Below the pieces are notes generated by a model, which was given only the letters and a program-made list of their open reading frames with translations, did no database searches and had not been told where the DNA came from. From assembly GCA_020736575.1 (NCBI GenBank), contig JAGPYM010000011.1, positions 868,001 to 932,000 on the forward strand: a stretch of DNA of 64,000 bases. Reading direction: 5' to 3'. The stretch comes from Thelonectria olida. Taxonomy: Eukaryota; Ascomycota; Sordariomycetes; Hypocreales; Nectriaceae. The translations under genes were made by a program, and so were the position numbers. Position 1 is the first letter of the stretch. Each line of letters begins with the position of its first letter. This document shows positions 1 to 10,225 of this stretch, in pieces.

Positions 1-1
1 G

Positions 2-3000
2 ATTAGCTCGATCAGACAGTCCGACTGGAAGCCCGACCGGGATATCGAATTCAAGGTCAACCAACAGCTTGAAGACCCCAATGTCTTCAGGAAGGTTGAA
101 AGGGCCCGTGCCAACAAGCAAAAACAGACAAAAGACCCTTCCGAGACAATCAAAGCCACAGCCTTTACAGGCACAAAGGTTCAGCTAGACCAACAGCAGC
201 AGTAACTATCGTCATTTTCAGCAACTAGGGTCTATCCATTAAGGGACTCCTTTATCCTTGACTCTAGGTCAGACACACACATCTGTAATAACCTAGACCG
301 TCTGATCAACTATAAACCTAGCGGCAGCCCCAAGGGCATCTTCGCCGGAGGTCACATCCTCGAAATCCTAGGCTACGGTCAGGTTCATCTTCGAATTCAA
401 GGAGGGCTATTCCAATTGAACGATATAGCCTATATCCCTGACTTCCACATATCTATTGCCTCACTTGATCTCTTACTCGAGAAGGGATTTAACTGGAACC
501 CGGCTACAGGGGCCATTTTCAAAGGGATAGAGACTATCTATCACATAAGACAAATTCATCGTCAACAGGTCATCGAATTCAACCAGGTTGACTCAACAGC
601 TCCAGCGACAGTCACGGGACCTAGGGCTCCTCGAGCAGCCCTCGAAGCAACAGCTGCGACGGCCTTTTCGTCCTCTTCAGCCCCCAAGCCCACACAGACA
701 GCAGAGGCTACCCTATGGCATCAACAGCTAGGACATTTGAATGCAGACGCTCTTGAACATCTAGTTGAAAACACAACAGGGGCCCGGATCAAGGGACCTA
801 TTTCAACTGACTGTGAGGCATATGCCCGTTCTAAAGCAAAAAGACAGGTCTCACGAAGACCCTCTAAGGAAAAGGCTCCAAGACCCTATTGGAGGGTCTA
901 TATAGACCTCTTCAGTCTGAACCGCAGCTTCAACAAATATGAGGCAGCCTTGCTAATCAAGGATGAATACAGCAGCCTTATCCACTTCTATCCCCTAGTC
1001 GATAGGGCCCAAAAGACGATCTTGAACGCCCTCGACGCCTTCACAACCTTTATCGAAGCCCAATATGACCTCAAGGTCTGTCGGATGCATAGGGACAACG
1101 ATCCAGCTCTCAAGACAGCCTATTCCAACTGGGTCATTCAAAAAGGCATGCAAGACGAGCCTACAGCCCCTTATACCTCTAGTCAGAACGGTCCTGCCGA
1201 GCGATCTGGGGGGGTAATAGCCACATAGGCTCGAACTATATCCCTAGGAGCTAGCCTTCCTAAAAACCTCTAGCCCGAGGCTTGGAAGATAGCTGTGTAT
1301 TTGCATAACAGATCGCCTCAACAGTCCAAAGACTGGATGACCCCTTTCCAAAGGCTTCAAAAGTGGCTCAAAGATAACAAAAGAGACACCGGCTACAAGG
1401 ATCAACAGCCCGATATAACACACCTCCAAGCCTACGGCTGCAGAGCTTATCCTTTAACTAGGGAAGCTTTGTAAGGAACCCAAAAACGGGCCCTAAAGAC
1501 AGCAGCCCATGCAGAAATCGGCTACCTTGTTAGTTATAACTCTAGCAACATATTCAGGATCTGGATCCCCAAGAGGTCGGAAGTCCGAAGACTTAGAGAC
1601 ATGACTTTTAACAAGGGACTTTTTTATGACCTAAAGGATCACCCGATCCAAGCCACAACAGCCCAGCTAGTTAGATTTTCTAACCACATTAAGTCGGACA
1701 GCAAAGATGAGGAAATCAGGTCAACTATTAAAGTTACCCTTGATGACCGTCTTAATGACCGTCTCAATAACCTACAAACCGACCTCTCAGACGACTCAAA
1801 GGATGAAAACAACGATATCCCTTATCCTAGCCCAAAGTCTCTAACTACACAAGCCAACGAGGCTGCTAGCCCGGACCTAGGTCTCGAGACCTTCTTCAGC
1901 CCTGCGGCAAGCATAGCTCTTAGCCCGGCCTCAAGCTCTAACCTAGAGACTCTTCTCAATCCGGCTGCTCCTCTCAACACGGAAGAAAGTCAGGACCCTC
2001 GAGGAAATGACACTCCTAACGACACAACCGCACAGATGACTAGCCAGCCTATTAATCAAGCATCTAATCAGACGGAAAGTCAGCCCTCTAGTCAGGTGAC
2101 CAATCCGGCAGCCCGACAACAGAAGTCAAAGTGGCCGTCTGAACCGACAAGACGGTCACAACGGACAGTCACGAAGGGAGCTTTCAGCAGCTTCAACACA
2201 AGCTTCCTAGCTGGAAGGGAGCAAAAGCTGCACAGACGAAACCTGCCCCCAGAACCTAAGACCTTCAGGGAACTAGAAAATCATCCCTTTGGACCCCAAT
2301 TCAAACAAGCTACCAAGGTTGAAATAGCAGCCCTAGAGGCACAAGGAACCTTCAAGCCTATCCTTCGAGACCAAGCAAAAGGAAGGATCCTGCCTGTGAC
2401 TTGGGTCTTCAAATACAAACACAATAAGCACGGGTTCCTCACTAAATTCAAGGCCCGACTGTGCGTTCGAGGGGATCTTCAACCCCTAGATGAAAAAGAG
2501 ACCTATGCAGCAACCTTAGCAGGGAAGACCTTCCGGGTCCTAATGGCCATAGCAGCTAAATTCAACCTAGAAGCTAGGCAGCTCGACGCAGTGAACGCCT
2601 TCACAAACAGCCTGCTAGACGAGGAAGTCTTCATCAGCTTCCCTGACGGATACCAAAGACCCGGGTGGGTCATACAGTTGATCAGGGCACTCTACGGGCT
2701 ACAAAGATCACCCCTGCTTTGGCAAAGAGACCTCCTATCGACCTTTGAGGAGCTAGGCCTAGCTAAATGCAACGAGGACCCTTGTGTCTGTAACAACAGC
2801 TGGGTCACAGTCTTCTTCTTCGTGGATGACATCGTCCTGCTGTACCGAAAACAGCACCAACAGGCTGCAGACCAATTGATCAACCGGTTGAAAGGCAGAT
2901 ATAAAATGCAAGACCTTGGGCAACTGCAGTGGTTCCTAGGCGTTAGAGTCATAAGGGATAGGCCTAATAGGAAGCTGTGGCTATGTCAGGATTCCTATAT

Positions 3001-3865
3001 CGAAAAGCTAGTCTCAAAGTTCAACATCACTACAACAGATAGCTTCAAAGGAAACCCCCTACCGACTAACAACCTAGCCCCTAGGTCTTCCAAAGCAACA
3101 GGGGAAGAAATCCTCCTCTTCCAACAGAAGGTCGGCTCTATCAACTACATCGCAGTAATCACAAGACCCGATATTGCAAAGGCAGCAGCCAAGCTAGCCG
3201 AACACCTTCTCAACCCTTCAGACTTCCATCAGGAAATAGCCAATAGGGTCATCAGATACCTCTTTCCAACGCGATTCCTAGCTATTCAATTCAACGGAAA
3301 TCCCTCCCTGCTGACAGGAATCAAGATTGAACAAAGTCTAGTCCCTGAATTGAAGATAGCCTCAGATGCAGCCTTTGCAGACGACTTGAAGACTCGAAGG
3401 TCGTCTCAAGGATCGATTTTCTGCCTCTTTAGTGGTCCGGTCAGTTGGAAGGCCGGAAAACAGGATACAGTCACAACCTCGTCAACAGAGGCAGAATTAC
3501 TAGCCTTTACACACACAGCTAAGGAAGCTATTGCAACTCAACGGCTGTTCAAACAGCTAGACCTTCAGCTAGACGACCCAATAGTCATCGAATGTGACAA
3601 CCAACAGACGATCCGGCTAGTTACCCTTGAGACCCCTAGACTCAAGACTGCCCTCAGGCATGTCGATATTCACAGCTGCTGGGCTAGGCAGGCCTATCTG
3701 AACGGGCTCTTTGAGGTCAAATACACCCCAACAGCTGAAATGCTAGCTGACGGACTAACCAAGTCTCTGCCGGGTCAGAAATTTGAACACTTCGTCAGGC
3801 AGCTAGGCCTTGTGGATGTCAAGCCCCTCATTGAATCAGCTGCCGAGTCAGACACAGAGGAATAG
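2..3865 (+). pseudogene. copia gag-pol polyprotein remnant (PR-IN-RT-RNaseH)
   Basis: One continuous frame carries the polyprotein, interrupted by stops at 203-205, 1226-1228, 1271-1273 and 1472-1474. After the first stop comes a protease-like LDSRSDTHICNN segment in place of the usual DSG-type site, then an integrase zinc-finger-like LWHQQLGHLN stretch and an integrase core (YIDLFSLN, RDNDPA, SSQNGPAERSGG). The uninterrupted part, 1601-3865, holds reverse transcriptase (DAVNAFTNS, LYGLQRSPLLW, FVDDIVLL catalytic motif) and RNase H (SDAAFADD, SSTEAELLA, ADGLTKSL). The stop at 1271 replaces the Trp expected in LPKNLWPEAW, a G-to-A change, and the one at 203 follows a Gln run; both are compatible with RIP. 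The last 750 codons are open, so decay is recent or mild. Confidence 0.88.
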
Positions 3866-3898
3866 GTCTATAAGGCTATTCAATAACAGCCCTTATTA

Positions 3899-4018
3899 AG
3901 GTGGGAAGACAGAGGCTGCCATAGTGGCTTAGCCTGCTGCTGTCTTCCTAGCCTTGCCTCTTTTTGCCAAACGATACTGGGTTCAACTCCCACCTCAGAC
4001 ATTCTTTTTACTCCTTTT
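3899..4018 (+). repeat. stem-forming, tRNA-like segment in the copia 3' untranslated region
   Basis: An 8-bp perfect complement pairs 3899-3906 with 3988-3995. An inner 7-bp stem pairs 3906-3912 with 3940-3946. Within it, TGCCATAGTGG at 3917 resembles a Pol III A box with one mismatch, GGTTCAACTCC at 3980-3990 fits the B box, and runs of five T follow at 4005 and 4014. The parts do not fold into a canonical tRNA acceptor stem, so I do not call a tRNA. Confidence 0.4.
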
Positions 4019-4078
4019 TGCCCTAGAAACATCTCTCTAAAATAGCTTCAGTTTCGCACAGCTTCAACTGGGGGGGTA

Positions 4079-4270
4079 TGTCAAAATCAGAATCAGACCG
4101 GCTAGCCGGAGGTCCGAACTCCCGGTCAGAGAGCCGTCTCAGGCACTGTAACAACCCCTCAGCTAGGGCCTCACTGAACAGCTAGAAATAGGGCCCCAAG
4201 CCACTCGTTAGATCGAGGAAATCAAGAGCTTTCCAATGACTTCTTTTGCAACCTACTACTGAATGTGACA
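4079..4270 (+). repeat. probable 3' LTR of the copia element
   Basis: The segment starts TGTCAAAATC immediately after a purine run at 4070-4076 and a TA, the arrangement expected at the polypurine tract/LTR boundary. A matching TGTGACA end occurs at 4264-4270, giving a short (192 bp) LTR with TG..CA termini. The right boundary is a guess, since no second LTR is in the window to align. Confidence 0.5.
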
Positions 4271-4535
4271 AAAAAAACCTGCGGGGAGATGGTTAGTTCC
4301 TTATTGCAAGTTCTGCGATATGTTGGCAGATATGTATGTTTATAAGATGGATCTTATCCCTAGTGCTGCCTTTTCTTAGGTCCGTTATTAGATATTTTCT
4401 CGTGGAATTAGTGCTCGTTATATTGGTGCCGAGTTTCACTTTCCACCCTCTCAGGCCCGAGTCCCATGCAGCTGACGTCCTGTTGCGCTTAACTTCAGTC
4501 AGACTTGCCATGGAGGGACATCGAAGCTAAGCTTA
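4271..4535. other. flank of copia element, no gene seen
   Basis: No ORF with recognisable content; a short A-run follows the LTR end. This separates the retroelement from the first ankyrin remnant. Confidence 0.5.
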
Positions 4536-4900
4536 GGACAACAGCGGCCTGGCCGCCACTCTCGTGGGCCGCCGAGGTGGAAACGAGGCGGTGGTGAGGC
4601 TGCTCATCGATACGGACAAGGTCGATGTCAACGTGAGAGATAAGAATGGCCGGACACCGCTCTTGTGGGCGGCCGAGAACGGACACGAAGCCATGGTCAA
4701 GCTGCTCCTCGACATGGGCATGGTCGATGTTGACTCGGGAGACATGAATGGCCGATCGGGGCTCTCTTGGGCCGCCGAGAAGGGACGCAAGGGCAAGCAT
4801 GGTGGAACCCCGCCTCCGTTTCCGCTTCCGTGGACCGCCGAGAACAGAGACGAGGCGGTGGTCGAGATACTTCTCGACACGGGCAAGGTCTATGGCTGCC
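4536..4900 (+). pseudogene. ankyrin-repeat fragment of an NLR-type protein
   Basis: The frame read from 4564 shows three near-identical ankyrin units (NEAVVRLLIDTDKVDVN, RDKNGRTPLLWAAENGHEAM, VKLLLDMGMVDVD, GRSGLSWAAEKG). This highly homogeneous repeat type is common at the C-terminus of fungal NACHT/NB-ARC receptors. The preceding unit (PLSWAAE at about 4557-4577) is in another frame, so a 1-base shift has occurred near 4580. The final unit is corrupted and runs into a stop. There is no start codon or nucleotide-binding domain attached, so this is a detached fragment. The repeats resemble those on the minus strand at 11363-11548 only in general type. Confidence 0.75.
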
Positions 4901-5279
4901 TGATGCGCGCTCGATCGTCTCTCCCCACGCCTTCTTTCTGTGTCTAAAGACGAATCGGCCGATAAATCCTATTATGACGATCGCCCTTCCTTGGACCCAT
5001 CCAGTTTAGTCATTCTGCGATATTTACCCCTACCGATGATTCCACGCCGAGCAAAGTCGCGCCTGTAAATCATAACCATATGAACATCTCGCCGAGATGG
5101 ATGGGAGACAAGCCTAGCATGAGGACCATACTGAGACAAGGAAACCCCACCTTCCAAAGCGATAAAAGATCTTTTATAACAACTGGGGTAATATGATTTA
5201 TAAGTCGTAAAATGCTTCGCCTACCTTATATAATTACTATACTATTGCCTAAATCTGCACGCTATAGATTAAGATAGTA
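4901..5279. other. no gene seen; A+T-rich
   Basis: ORFs here are short and unrecognisable. A+T content rises from about 5165 onward toward the next NLR fragment. Confidence 0.5.
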
Positions 5280-5445
5280 GCAGCTTACGCCATGCTAGAC
5301 GAGATTTACAAAGCCCTACCTATACATGCGGACAATAGCAATGCCTATATGCTAAGCAACATTAAGCAGCATAATGTTATCGTCGCATGCTTTCCAGAAG
5401 GACAGTACGGATCTATCTCTCTTCTCTCAGTGGGTCACACGTAAC
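5280..5445 (+). pseudogene. nucleoside-phosphorylase-like NLR effector fragment
   Basis: The frame containing the ATG at 5292 reads AAYAMLDEIYKALPIHADN, then AYMLSNIKQHNVIVACFPEG, then QYG. This matches the first strands of the purine/uridine phosphorylase-like N-terminal domain that caps many fungal NLRs (normally AAQAMLDEIH.., Y.LGRIGKHNVVIACLPAG.YG). The reading frame ends in a stop at about 5443 and nothing of the rest of the roughly 300-residue domain follows. It is a 50-residue orphan exon-sized piece. Confidence 0.65.
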
Positions 5446-6095
5446 TGCAGGCTCACGAAAATGGGAACAGTCGATTATGCGTCTTTGGAAGGGAGCGGAT
5501 CGATCACCACCTAGGGAGAAGACAATGCTGCCTCTCATGTGTTGCTCCAGCTTCTGCGTCGCGACTCTGGCGCGCTCATCGTTCGGGCGGGACCAGCCGA
5601 TTCCCTTCGTGAAGTAGGACGGTCCTGCATAGCATAGGATAACATACTTACCAGCCATCGTCTCGAGGAGTGGGGTTGCGAGGTGCACACAATGCCAATA
5701 TGCATGGACACACGCACTAGGCTGGGCGGGAGCGGACACTGAGTCCCATGTTCTTGGAGATCACTGGGGGCGCTAGCCCCTCGGTGGGATACGGAATTTG
5801 CCGTGTACGTAGAAGCACATGAACTTTGTTGAGCATGTCTGATCACTGTGCCGTCACCTGTGGTCCTCGCGGGTATCGCCAAGGGTTTTCGGTACTTATA
5901 CAGGCAAACTTGCCATGTCTGGCGAGGTCACCTTCCACCATTCCGAAAGACCTAGTCCACGGGGCACCCGCATGCCTTCGGCCAGCCTGAGTGCGCTCAC
6001 AAGACTTAACGACGAATGCACCAGTAACTTGGACGCAGGTTTTGCCAGCCTAAAGCTGTTGCATAGCACAGTGCAACGCCAAGTCACCAATATGT
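5446..6095. other. mostly non-coding; one unrecognised ORF stretch
   Basis: A plus-strand frame from 5914 (MSGEVTFHHSERPSPRGTRM...) stays open to 6376 but crosses the antisense HeLo fragment, so only 5914-6095 could be meaningful. I do not recognise it. Other ORFs here are short and overlap on opposite strands. Confidence 0.3.
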
Positions 6096-6326
6096 TCAGT
6101 CAGCATCCGGGTCGAGTTTCAGTTGACAGCGTTCGAAGTCTCGGCCGAAATGGCGGCTCAGTTGGATGTACCCAAAGCAGTCGACGCAGTTGTCGAACAA
6201 GGCCGCGACGCTCAAAGCGCCGGCCACGGTGCCAAAAACTTCGGCCATGCTGGTCGTGTGAGGTGAATCGATGCGGGTTTTTCTTGTCGTCTCCGACGGG
6301 AGCTTTATTGGTGCAGGCCGCGCCAC
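6096..6326 (-). pseudogene. HeLo-domain N-terminus with its leader (fragment)
   Basis: From the minus-strand ATG at 6248 the translation is MAEVFGTVAGALSVAALFDN followed by CVDCFGYIQLSRHFGRDFER and CQLKLD. This is the signature start of the HeLo (prion-inhibition and propagation) domain used by HET-S-like and NLR proteins as a membrane-targeting cell-death executor. Only 50 of about 200 residues remain before the frame diverges at 6100. The upstream leader (6249-6326) is also conserved in the second copy at 11600-11754. It lies head-to-head with the NACHT fragment that starts just to its right. Confidence 0.75.
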
Positions 6327-6329
6327 ATC

Positions 6330-6885
6330 AGGAGATGGTACGGCTGAGAAAAAAAGGCATTTCAGTGATCACCTAAGCGCCGTCCGCAGCCAGCGTCGAG
6401 CTACTTTGACCTCGGGCGCGAATGCCCAGTCTGACCCTGAACAACCTCGACAGGGCGACGAACAACCACGATACGCGGCAGGAATAATGAATTCCATCGG
6501 GCATGCGGCCGTTGAGGGCAACAGCGAACTCCAGGTGGGGAATACCTACATCAACAATTACAGCGAACCGAACCGCAATCGATGCATTGCCGACCTACGA
6601 TTGACCGACCCCCGCGACGACAAGACGCGCATCGAGCAAACAAAGGGTGGTCTTCTCAAGGACTCGTACTGCTGGATCCTCGATAACGACGATTTCCAGC
6701 AATAGCGCAACTACGAACAGAGCCGACTGCTCTGGATTAAGGGCGATCCCGGAAAAGGCAAGACTATGTTACTCTGCGGCATTATCAACGAGTTAAAGAA
6801 GCAGACCGCAAACCTTGTGTCCTACTTCTTCTGCCATGGCACCGACTCGCGCATCAACAACGCAACGGCCCGCGGGGGGTGGGCG
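6330..6885 (+). pseudogene. NACHT-domain NLR fragment (P-loop part)
   Basis: The frame 6271-6705 and its continuation read LTDPRDDKTRIEQTKGGLLK, then a TAG at 6703-6705 where the family has Trp (FQQWRN), then SRLLWIKGDPGKGKTMLLCG and VSYFFCHGTDSRINNATA. This is the N-terminal half of a fungal NACHT domain with an intact Walker A motif at about 6742-6765. The Trp-to-stop change is a G-to-A transition, compatible with RIP. Homology ends abruptly after NNATA at about 6877, where a G-rich then purine-rich tract begins. The Walker B half is absent here; a different copy of the downstream part appears at 14300. Confidence 0.8.
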
Positions 6886-7439
6886 CGAAAGAAAGAAAAG
6901 ACAAGAATAGAAAAGAAAAAGGGGGTCCAATAGACCGAGAGCCATATCAATTAAAGAAAAGACATGTCGATTTGTCGTCGATTAAAGGCCAATCAAAAGG
7001 CAGACATTAAAGCCGAATTAAAGAGCAAACGCTAGAGCCGACCAATAAGAGGCGGGCAAGGGCTGGGGTGAAATCTTCGGCGCAGAAGACCTTTCGTCAT
7101 CACTTTCGTTCCTCAAGGCATCAAGGCACAGGGGAAAGCGCACGTCCGCCGGGGAAGGTTGGAAGCTGGGCGAGGTGGGCAAGTTGGCGGCTCCCTTGCC
7201 CTGAGTAGCCTTTCGGTACGAAGCTTGCAACAAGAGCCTGTACGCCTGTTTTACTAGTGGGTTGCGCCACGTGTTGAGAAGAGGGCGCGGTTTTAAGTGG
7301 TCGGCTCTGGTGGGTGGATGAAGAGACTTGGCCAATAGGGCGTATGTGTGTGTGTCTTACCTTTCTTTTGCGTAGCCAATAAGACCTATGCAGCAGGCTT
7401 TGAGGAGCAGGCACCATTTTCAAGGCTTCCATTGCTCCA
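6886..7439. other. purine-rich tract and unrecognised flank of LINE remnant
   Basis: A purine-rich run (about 6888-6927, GAAAGAAAG-type) follows the NACHT breakpoint. The minus-strand ORF 7018-7335 is proline/serine-rich and continues from the LINE remnant in shifted frames; I do not recognise it. It may be degraded LINE sequence or its 3' flank. Confidence 0.35.
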
Positions 7440-8010
7440 GGAAGGGATCTTACATTCTTGATCGAAAACGGCCGTATGGTTCATGTTGTCAACTTTGACT
7501 TGGTACAGTTGGTCTCGAAGGACTCTTGTCGCTGGGGCCTTCTTGGTCTCGAGAATGTCCGGCCCGGCGATTGTGGTGCCTGAGCCTTGTTCAGTGTATC
7601 CAGCTGTAGTCAGGTCTGGTCCAGCTCGCCGCAAACCTGGGTAAGCTGCTCTCGGACCTGTAATAATTCTTAAGTCATCTGGGCCGTAGTCCTAGTAACT
7701 TCCTCAGCCATGCGGTCCCTAAGTTTGGCAAACTCGAGCTGAAACTCCGCCTTCGTCAATTCCATTCTCTTATTAAAATCTTATTTTAGGAGTCGCTTCG
7801 GGCCCTGGATTGCCTCGGTTATGCTGCCAGCTGCCTTAGGCGTGGTCCTTTTCTCAGTTCGGGTATGACTTAGAGCTCCCCACTGCTCTCCTCTTCCTGC
7901 TATTCTATATCGCCTTTTTGCTGCTCGGATTCTAATGCCCTCGTCGTTCTGGTCCTTTTGCGCAGGGGACGATAATGTCCCCCGCCAGGGCCATCCAGTT
8001 GGCCTTCCAT
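7440..8010 (-). mobile_element. Tad1-like LINE ORF1 remnant
   Basis: The minus strand, read through frameshifts, gives GSITEAIQGPKRLLK, then MELTKAEFQLEFAKLRDRMA, then LLQVREQLTQVCGELDQT, and finally LRDQLYQVKVDNMNHTAVFD. This order (ITEAIQGPKRLL, coiled-coil region, LR.QLYQVKVDN) is characteristic of ORF1 of Tad-clade non-LTR retrotransposons of filamentous fungi. In-frame stops (for example in AQMT*ELL) and shifts make it non-coding. No CCHC knuckles or reverse transcriptase are present, so only part of ORF1 remains. Confidence 0.65.
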
Positions 8011-8720
8011 AATGTTAATGACATCTACTGCGGGGTTCGCAACACCAGACGTTCGCCAAAGGCGTGAATCTCCGCCGAGTGGCCACCGGGTATTTTAAAT
8101 GTTATAAAGAAGATAATATGAGCTTTCGAGAGATCGAAACCTTCGCTTTTTATAAAACGAATATATATATATTAAAAACCCAATTTAATATAGTAGATTT
8201 CACCTAACTCAAGCAGAGGCAAGAATCTCATAAAATGCAAACGACTAAAGTAATAGTATTATTATAAATAAAATCTCACATGAATCTCACGTGATTCTTA
8301 ATAGAAAATTCCCTCCCAAAGAAGACTTCCTTCCACTTAATCTTAAGGGGGTGAATTCGAAGTTTATCCACGTGTGCCAAATTAGAGTGGGAGGATTCGG
8401 ACTATTAGAGGGACCCGGGTATAGTATTAATCCGGGCTAACAAGAGGTGCAGTTGCGCTTCCGAATTGGGTAATCACTTTTTACCAGGGGGATAGCATTT
8501 TGGGGGTGAAAAATCCCAAAGCTTAAGAAGACCTTTCATACTAAAAGGCACAAGTATTATCTTTAGTCTTTATAATATATTAAAAACTATTGCCCTAATC
8601 AAATTGACAAGCTCGGATCTATCAGCTTCTAATAGATTCTAGATTCTTTAAAAGCAAATATAATACTATAGAAGCCTTATATATAGAAAGCCCAGGGCAG
8701 GTTTCTACAATGCAGTCACT
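8011..8720. other. A+T-rich non-coding tract
   Basis: No recognisable coding content. It includes an (AT) run at about 8159-8172 and A+T-rich stretches through 8700, and looks like RIP-degraded sequence next to the 3' end of the following minus-strand gene. Confidence 0.5.
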
Positions 8721-10225
8721 CTATGAAATTGTTCTCCCAGATGACTCAATACCACTAATAATTGCCAACAATGCTAACACGACTGAAGATGGTCAGGCGA
8801 CTGACTAAAAAGGCCAGGAACAGTTGAATATAGCAAACTCACTTGAAGAAGAAGTTAGAATGAAGCTCGCAACCGTAAATGCAGTTTGCGCGTCTCCTCC
8901 AGCAGCAGTCCATGAAATCCCAACTAGACAAGAACTGAGCCAGGGAATCGTCCCTGCGACTGCGATACGCGTCGTATTCCAGCCCTCGACAAACTCTAGG
9001 GCGTGTCGTCTATCCTTACCTCGCAGTCTGAAAACCCATTGAATCCAGTCGTCGTCGCTCCCAAGCTTGCCTGGGTTTCGATAGGCGTACATCATTTCCT
9101 GAAGAACGAAATCGTCGAGCGGAACCACTGTGGGCCTTTTCGAGGGTGCGTACTAGTGGATAATCATTTAGTCTAAATGGTGTTAAGATGAGATTTATCA
9201 ACCGAATAGTGACTTACGACGAGGATACGAAATGCTCTTAGGGATTTGAGTGAGAAATATCGCCGAAAGAAACCACACATCTTTGTTTCATAGACTTGTC
9301 GCATCTCCTGGAAGAACCGACAGTCGGTGGCGATCATATGTGGGTTGGCCGTCGTCATCTTCAGGAAACTTTCATTGCTTGAGAATTTCGAGTGTAGGAT
9401 GCAATGAAGCTGCTGCAAGTCACACCCGGCAGCTCCAGATCTATAGCACACAAGATTTAACGAGCATGTCGGCTTGTTAATGTCGTAAATGTCTGCAATT
9501 TCTCCTCCCGGAGCTGTTGTTGCCTCGTGTTCCACGGTGTCTGTCTGTTGTAATGCAGGACGCACGCTCAAATGCCCATCAGTGGCGTCTGATGAGTTGA
9601 GGGGTGAGCTGAGATGATTTTTTGGCACTGGAGGGGTTAGACTCTCGATATTTCGCCAATACTCCGCTATGAGTGAGATGATATCTTCGTCGCTGTGCGG
9701 CGTGCTGGAAGAAACGGTCTCAGCAGGATTGATCGTGATGCTTAGAGGTGGCTTTGGTCCGGATTCTGGAGGCGCCATGTCTACTTGGTTCACCAATCCA
9801 GCTCCTTCCCGGTTCTCTGGTAGAGTAGGCGAAGGGAGAGCTTCATTCCCGTGGGGGGATGTATCAGGTGTTTCGGCCTGTGCCCCTTGCTCGAGCGGTT
9901 GTTCTTCCTCACGGATCCCTGCAAGCTGCACAGAATCAACAACAGTGGGGTGCCGAAATTCCACTCTTTTCAAAGTGCTTGGTGCGGGAGAGTAAGAAAA
10001 GGCGAGATTGTAGGCACGGACCTGAGGTGGCTCTACCAATGCCGAGTAGTCATTTGGGGGCTGGGGGTCTTCGGGTCGGTTGGGGGGATAGGGGCCTCCA
10101 AATAGGTTAGTATCAGGCCTCTGATATGCAGTCGATGTAGCCGGTTGAGATTTTCGGTTCAAGCGGTTAAGTGGTTTTCGCCAAAACCGCGACTTTGGGC
10201 TCCCTTGGTTCTTGTTGTCAGACAT
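8721..10225 (-). CDS. conserved fungal protein with C-terminal membrane helices (three exons)
   Basis: I join three exons: 10225-9218, 9152-8843 and 8782-8721 (introns of 65 and 60 nt with GTAAGT/TAG and GTGAGT/CAG borders), giving 459 residues starting MSDNKNQGSPKSR. The first 230 residues are Pro/Ser-rich and look disordered. Next comes a conserved globular part (RVYETKMCGFFRRYFSLKSL, PLDDFVLQEMMYAYRNPGKL, DRRHALEFVEGWNTTRIAVA). Two hydrophobic segments follow (about residues 400-420 and 425-450), the last read across the final intron as VLALLAIISGIES. Proteins with this HALEFVEGW/two-helix ending are widespread in ascomycetes, but I know no function for them. Both splice junctions keep the frame and restore family sequence, so the gene looks intact although surrounded by repeats. 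Confidence 0.75.

Larger units (their letters stand above)
1..4270 (+). mobile_element. Ty1/copia LTR retrotransposon, 3' part
   Basis: This is the right-hand part of a copia-class element whose left end lies outside the window. Reading one frame (codons starting at position 2) gives the end of a gag-like region, a protease segment, GAG-pre-integrase and integrase core, reverse transcriptase and RNase H, in the order diagnostic of Ty1/copia. A G-run resembling a polypurine tract (4070-4076) lies just before a TGTCAAAATC sequence that I take as the 3' LTR start. The element is dead: four in-frame stops interrupt pol. Target-site duplication cannot be checked because the left end is missing. 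Confidence 0.9.

Noticed and set aside
3899..4000. A tRNA gene in the copia 3' UTR
   Set aside because: The B box and a near A box are present, but the residues that should form the acceptor stem for that register do not pair, and no D/anticodon arms can be drawn.
5413..5882. Two overlapping minus-strand ORFs of over 100 codons
   Set aside because: No conserved motif; the only intron-like signal is a 27-nt GT..AG, too short for this genome.
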